NCBI GenBank assembly: GCA_015521505.1
Contig: WAOB01000089.1
Span: 1-9,090 of the forward strand
Direction: 5' to 3'
From: Nanobdellati archaeon
Lineage (GTDB): Archaea; EX4484-52; JAADEF01
Length of the DNA stretch: 9,090 bases
How positions within the stretch are numbered: the first letter of the stretch is position 1; each line of letters begins with the position of its first letter. The position numbers and the translations under genes are program-made. The notes below the pieces were generated by a model. The model had not been told where the DNA came from. It did not search any database and was given only the letters and a program-made list of their open reading frames with translations. Of this stretch, positions 5,851-9,090 are shown one piece after another.

Positions 5851-7016
5851 TACAACACCTCTTTATATATTTTGATGACTTCATTTGCTTTTCTTTGCCA
5901 TGTTATTTCTTTGACTTCTTTATTTGTATTTTTTTGGATTTCTTTATTTAATGCTTCATATTTCAATAAAGAAACTATTTTTTCTGCCATATCTTCAACA
6001 TCCCAGTAATCTACTTTAAGTGCATGATTTAACACTTCAGAAACACCGCTTTGCTTAGATATTACTACAGGTAAAGAACAATGAGCAGCCTCCAATGCTA
6101 TTAAACCAAACGGTTCTGATCTAGAAGGAACCACTAATACATCTGCATAAGGGTAGTATCTCTTTATCACTTCTTCTCTATTTACATACCCTTCAAATGA
6201 AACTTTATCTGCGATACCTAATCTTATTGATTCATTTATTAGATCCTCCATCATTTCTCCTTTACCTACTATTACGAATCTTACATTTTTATAATTATCT
6301 GATACAATCTTGGCTGCTTTTAAGAAAAAGTCAACACCTTTCATCCAAGATAACCTACCTACATACATGACCACTTTATAAGGCTTATTTTGGGTTCTTT
6401 GAGGTACTTTCGCATTGAAATCTATAGCATTATGTACCACAGAAACCTTATTTTCATCTATTCCATATTCCTTTACAATTCTTTCTTTAACGAGGTTGCT
6501 TACTGCTATTATCTTATCACAATTTAAAAAAGATAATCTTTCTATTTCGTGCACATATTCATTACCTTTCCCCCCTCCTGCTCTATCAAATTCTGTGGAA
6601 TGAACATGTAAAATCAATGGTTTGTTCGTTATTCTTTTCAATTCCAAACCTGCAGGAAATGTTATCCAATCGTGAGCATGTATAATATCGAAATCCATAC
6701 TTTTACATCTTTCAACACACTTTTTTGTATATTCCTTCACGAATTCAAACATAGACAGATCTCGAGATAAAGCTCTTGTTTCCTTCATATATCTGAGCGA
6801 GTCATATACTCCGACACTAACTTCTCTTTCAAAAAGTGAAATTATTTTATCTTTAAAGATTTCATCACCATTCTTGGGATTAACGGGAAGAGCTATATAC
6901 ACTTCTACACCTATCTCTAATAATTTCTTAGACAATTCGTAAACTACAACACCTAACCCCCCCACTATCTCTGGAGGAAACTCCCATGAAAGCATTAAAG
7001 TTTTTATGTCTACCAC
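5850..7016 (-). CDS. GT4 glycosyltransferase, probable archaeal glycogen synthase
   Basis: A 388-residue GT-B fold transferase of family GT4. The N-terminal domain opens with LMLSWEFPPEIVGGLG (7-22), carrying the glycine-rich loop, and contains HAHDW (113-117) and HVHSTEFDRAGG (137-148). The C-terminal domain has GRLSWMKG (220-227) with Arg221 and Lys226, which bind the donor phosphates, and EPFGLIALE (301-309), the E-x7-E pair of retaining enzymes. It probably adds glucose from a nucleotide sugar to alpha-1,4-glucan; the donor cannot be told from sequence. It is the first gene of the operon with the GH57 and GT35 genes, which supports the glycogen role over a cell-surface one. The start is unsettled: GTG at 7016, ATA at 7007 with a well-spaced GGTGG before it, or ATG at 6995. 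The fold begins at LMLSW in every case. Confidence 0.85.
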   Translation of the reverse strand: MVDIKTLMLSWEFPPEIVGGLGVVVYELSKKLLEIGVEVYIALPVNPKNGDEIFKDKIISLFEREVSVGVYDSLRYMKETRALSRDLSMFEFVKEYTKKCVERCKSMDFDIIHAHDWITFPAGLELKRITNKPLILHVHSTEFDRAGGGKGNEYVHEIERLSFLNCDKIIAVSNLVKERIVKEYGIDENKVSVVHNAIDFNAKVPQRTQNKPYKVVMYVGRLSWMKGVDFFLKAAKIVSDNYKNVRFVIVGKGEMMEDLINESIRLGIADKVSFEGYVNREEVIKRYYPYADVLVVPSRSEPFGLIALEAAHCSLPVVISKQSGVSEVLNHALKVDYWDVEDMAEKIVSLLKYEALNKEIQKNTNKEVKEITWQRKANEVIKIYKEVL

Positions 7017-7025
7017 CGATTTTTG

Positions 7026-7056
7026 TTTAAAAAGATTTCGATTATATAGAATATAA
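7026..7056 (-). promoter_or_regulatory. Promoter region of the glucan operon
   Basis: Two AT-rich TATA candidates lie on the minus strand. TATATAAT near 7041-7048 would start transcription about base 7020, leaving a very short leader that includes the GGTGG at 7017-7013. TTTTTAAA at 7033-7026 would start it near 7004, just before ATG 6995. The 75-base gap holds no gene. Confidence 0.45.
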
Positions 7057-7091
7057 TTAATTTGTTAATCTTTATAAATGTAATTCATTAT

Positions 7092-7655
7092 CTATTCTCC
7101 TTTTGTTATAACAATTACGGGTACTTTTTTTATTTCTTCTTTTTCACGAGTTTTGTTTTCTACTTTTTCTACAACTACTTCCACATCTTTATTTTCTTTG
7201 TCTTTTACTAATTTTATGTCTTTTTCCTCTCTTTCCTGTGTGTCTATGCTGTCATTCCTTTCAAAATAAGAATATGTCGCTTTTGATATATTTAGATCAA
7301 AGACATCTTTAAACCATATATAAAGTAATAATATTAAGAAGATTGCAATAAATACTCCATATGTTATAACATAAGGATAATTTATTGCCTGCGATTCGAT
7401 AACATTTAATATGTTCTTTACATTGTGATAGAGTATATAGGTTATATAAGAAGTACTTAATACAGCGTATGATGGTCTTATTTCTTTTTTATATAAATAG
7501 TTGTCTTTCCCATATATATTATTAAATTCAAATCGAGCGAATAACAATATACCTATAAAAAGTAAATTGAATATGAGATTTTGTGACAATCCTGTAGGCT
7601 GAGCAAACTCATATAATGCCAATGAAATTACATAAATTATTATTAAGTTATACAT
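7092..7655 (-). CDS. Four-helix membrane protein with charged tail
   Basis: A 187-residue protein that I do not recognise. Hydrophobic helices lie at about 2-16, 27-41, 63-80 and 95-115. The loop between helices 2 and 3 is rich in Lys and Arg, so by the positive-inside rule both ends face the cytoplasm. Residues 130-187 are a highly charged Glu/Lys/Asp tail ending in a short hydrophobic stretch (VPVIVI) and KGE. The tail looks disordered or coiled-coil-like and could bind a soluble partner. The start is fixed by a ribosome site AGGTGATC at 7665-7658, two bases before ATG 7655. It is the last gene of the right-hand operon, 14 bases after the pilin-like gene at 7670. Its place suggests a membrane component of the same surface structure, though it is not similar to known TadC/FlaJ platform proteins as far as I can see. 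Confidence 0.75.
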   Translation of the reverse strand: MYNLIIIYVISLALYEFAQPTGLSQNLIFNLLFIGILLFARFEFNNIYGKDNYLYKKEIRPSYAVLSTSYITYILYHNVKNILNVIESQAINYPYVITYGVFIAIFLILLLYIWFKDVFDLNISKATYSYFERNDSIDTQEREEKDIKLVKDKENKDVEVVVEKVENKTREKEEIKKVPVIVITKGE

Positions 7656-7657
7656 GA

Positions 7658-7665
7658 GATCACCT
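7658..7665 (-). promoter_or_regulatory. Ribosome binding site of the four-helix protein gene
   Basis: AGGTGATC on the minus strand, two bases before ATG 7655 and seven bases after the TAA at 7672-7670. It is the same sequence as the site before the GT35 gene and confirms the start. Confidence 0.7.
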
Positions 7666-7669
7666 TTAC

Positions 7670-8095
7670 TTAATTATTTATTATGCTTATTTTCTTTATA
7701 TAATTTATCTTTCCTGTGTTTATTATTATAATTCCTGTATATTTTTCATTATAGTTAATTCTTATTTTTTCATTATCTCTAATTTTTACTATGTATCCAA
7801 AATCTTTTGTTAATATCTTGTCTGTAATATTGTAGGGATCACATTTATTAATTTTGTTACTATCAAAGATTATATAAGAAAATTGTGTGTTTCCGTATGT
7901 CTTATCTATTATGTATCTTATATCTTCACATGAGAATGTTGTATTGGCATAGATTACTTGTTTAAGAAAATCATAAAGCATATATGTTGTTTGGATACTT
8001 TCGTTTGTAGATGTTATAAGATAACTCGAATAGAATATTATACTGCCTACAATAAACACACTTATAAAATATATCTGACCTCTGAGATACATCAT
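7670..8095 (-). CDS. Type IV pilin-like protein with class III signal and Cys pair
   Basis: A 141-residue protein with a good class III signal. The head MMYLRG is followed by QIYF and a hydrophobic helix to about residue 26; cleavage would fall after Gly6. The rest is a polar domain with several Asn-X-Ser/Thr sites and exactly two cysteines, Cys56 and Cys85, likely a disulfide outside the cell. Two ATG codons stand side by side (8095 and 8092). The ribosome site GGTGA (8103-8099) is three or six bases away, so either could be used, with one residue difference. The site shares its TGA with the stop of the upstream gene, so the two are translationally coupled. Similar layout to the left-hand proteins at 74-508 and 518-904 suggests the same kind of filament subunit. 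The filament type is unknown. Confidence 0.78.
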   Translation of the reverse strand: MMYLRGQIYFISVFIVGSIIFYSSYLITSTNESIQTTYMLYDFLKQVIYANTTFSCEDIRYIIDKTYGNTQFSYIIFDSNKINKCDPYNITDKILTKDFGYIVKIRDNEKIRINYNEKYTGIIIINTGKINYIKKISIINN

Positions 8096-8098
8096 CTT

Positions 8099-8581
8099 TC
8101 ACCTTTTAACTATAATTATTGTTTCATTATTTACTGCTATGGCCTGTATTGGTTCCTTTTCAGGATTTGTATCTTTAACTAATGCACATCTATTGCAATT
8201 ACCTATAACTTCTATATGGGTCATGTTTACTTTTCTGTAAATAAAATCAGAATTGGCATCTGTTATTGGATATATGTTTTGCTCTTTACCTTCTATAATT
8301 CCGTATACTCTTGGATACTTTGAAATGTTTATTATCTCCTTTTCTCTGAAGATTTTTACAATTTCGTAATCGTAACCATTATTTTTAAAATATGAAAGAT
8401 TGATTTTTAATCCTTCTATATGTATTTTTTCATAATCTATATAATCGATCTGCGAAAAATGGTTACTTGTAGTAGGTTTTTGATAAATGTAGAATAAAAA
8501 GCCTAAGAGTAACATCGATGCTATAAAACCTTCCAATATATGGACGGATGCTTTATTTTTTCTATGACCAACATAAGTCAT
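8099..8581 (-). CDS. Membrane-anchored extracellular protein with CxxC, possibly pilin-like
   Basis: A 160-residue protein with a basic head (residues 1-10, HRKNK at 6-10) and a hydrophobic helix at about 13-33 (SVHILEGF, then ASMLLLGFLFYIY). The Glu near the start of the helix recalls the Glu5 of type IV pilins, and Lys10-Ala11 could be a prepilin cleavage site; both are suggestions. The outer domain of about 125 residues has only two cysteines, in Cys129-Asn-Arg-Cys132, a CxxC that could be a disulfide or bind metal. The start ATG at 8581 is chosen because GGTGA at 8591-8587 stands five bases before it. The in-frame ATG at 8593 overlaps that site. The first 20 bases overlap the end of the upstream gene, which implies coupling. 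Confidence 0.75.
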   Translation of the reverse strand: MTYVGHRKNKASVHILEGFIASMLLLGFLFYIYQKPTTSNHFSQIDYIDYEKIHIEGLKINLSYFKNNGYDYEIVKIFREKEIINISKYPRVYGIIEGKEQNIYPITDANSDFIYRKVNMTHIEVIGNCNRCALVKDTNPEKEPIQAIAVNNETIIIVKR

Positions 8582-9090
8582 AACTCTCACCATTCCCTAC
8601 AAGTTCTTTCTCCATTCCTATATCCTTTAAGCATGTTCTGTTATAATAGACAGTATATGAATATAGGACTACTCTATTTTTATTCATACAATTTTTTAAT
8701 TCGTTTCCAAAGCCAATCTCTATTAGATTATACGATGGATTTATCTCTATGCTCATGTTGTTTGAGAGATTGTATATTTTAATATTCATTAATGACGGAC
8801 TTTTAAAACATACCCAGGTTGTATTTAAATAACAAAGAAAGTCTGTTTTTTTGTTATATGCGAGACCAGGATTAGAAATAGATATATAAGATCCATCATA
8901 TATTGTCTCGAAATAAGTTGTATTAATAATTATATTTGAATTTATAACTACTTGTTTAGAAAAAGGAAGAACTAACATTACTTTATTGTTACTCAGCAAA
9001 ATATCTGGAATATCCTTTCCATTAATTTTTGTTATGGTAGGATAATAAAGAACCATTTCCTGATCCGCATAATTTATGGAGCTATTGTTT
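8562..9090 (-). CDS. Cys-rich secreted or surface protein, C-terminal part
   Basis: The frame is open from the right edge of the window to the TGA at 8562, giving the last 175 residues. The first ATG inside the window (9056) has no ribosome site and is probably internal. The visible part has no membrane helix. It is rich in Asn, Tyr and Ile, holds many Asn-X-Ser/Thr sites, and has five cysteines (in FLCY, WVCF, KNCM, NRTC and DLCW, the last three residues from the end). This points to an extracellular, disulfide-bonded and perhaps glycosylated domain. An N-terminal anchor, probably pilin-like as in the next genes, would lie outside the window. Its 3' end overlaps the start of the 8099-8581 gene by 20 bases, so the two are in one operon. 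I do not recognise a family. Confidence 0.7.
   Translation of the reverse strand, partial: NNSSINYADQEMVLYYPTITKINGKDIPDILLSNNKVMLVLPFSKQVVINSNIIINTTYFETIYDGSYISISNPGLAYNKKTDFLCYLNTTWVCFKSPSLMNIKIYNLSNNMSIEINPSYNLIEIGFGNELKNCMNKNRVVLYSYTVYYNRTCLKDIGMEKELVGNGESYDLCWS
8587..8591 (-). promoter_or_regulatory. Ribosome binding site deciding the start at 8581
   Basis: GGTGA on the minus strand, five bases before ATG 8581. It lies within the coding end of the upstream gene and overlaps the alternative ATG at 8593. Confidence 0.55.

Overview
The window looks like a piece of an AT-rich, probably thermophilic archaeal chromosome. The archaeal signs are: Shine-Dalgarno sites of the AGGTGATC type placed 3-5 bases before internal operon genes; TATA-like boxes about 26 bases before operon-first genes, which implies leaderless mRNAs; a tRNA gene without an encoded CCA end; class III (type IV pilin-like) signal sequences; a DUF763 gene; and a GH57 amylase. 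Thermophily is inferred from the GC-rich tRNA stems in a genome that otherwise looks about 30% GC. Very small genes and tight overlaps would fit a DPANN-type lineage such as the Nanoarchaeota, but the sequence does not prove it.

Layout. Bases 1-904 (minus strand) hold three short membrane-anchored genes in one operon, at least one with a clear pilin-type [KR]G signal. Bases 905-990 are a divergent promoter region. On the plus strand follow an 88-residue hydrophobic protein (991-1257), tRNA-Arg(GCG) (1261-1334), an unexplained GC-rich noncoding stretch (about 1355-1490) and a DUF763 gene (1534-2643). Convergent to it is a minus-strand operon (7016 down to 2716) of three glucan genes: a GT4 glycogen-synthase-like transferase, a GH57 alpha-amylase-type enzyme and a GT35 phosphorylase-like protein. 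Bases 7092-9090 (minus strand) hold a second operon of four small membrane or secreted proteins, again pilin-like, with a four-helix membrane protein at its end.

How they work together. The glucan operon is a compact storage-polysaccharide set: make the chain, cut or rearrange it, release sugar. The GT35 protein, however, has Arg where the PLP-binding Lys belongs, so its phosphorylase role is doubtful. The two flanking sets of small, cysteine-containing proteins with one N-terminal helix look like minor pilins or other surface-filament subunits. No assembly ATPase or platform protein lies in the window.

No noncoding stretch exceeds 300 bases. I saw no CRISPR array, insertion sequence, rRNA or replication origin.
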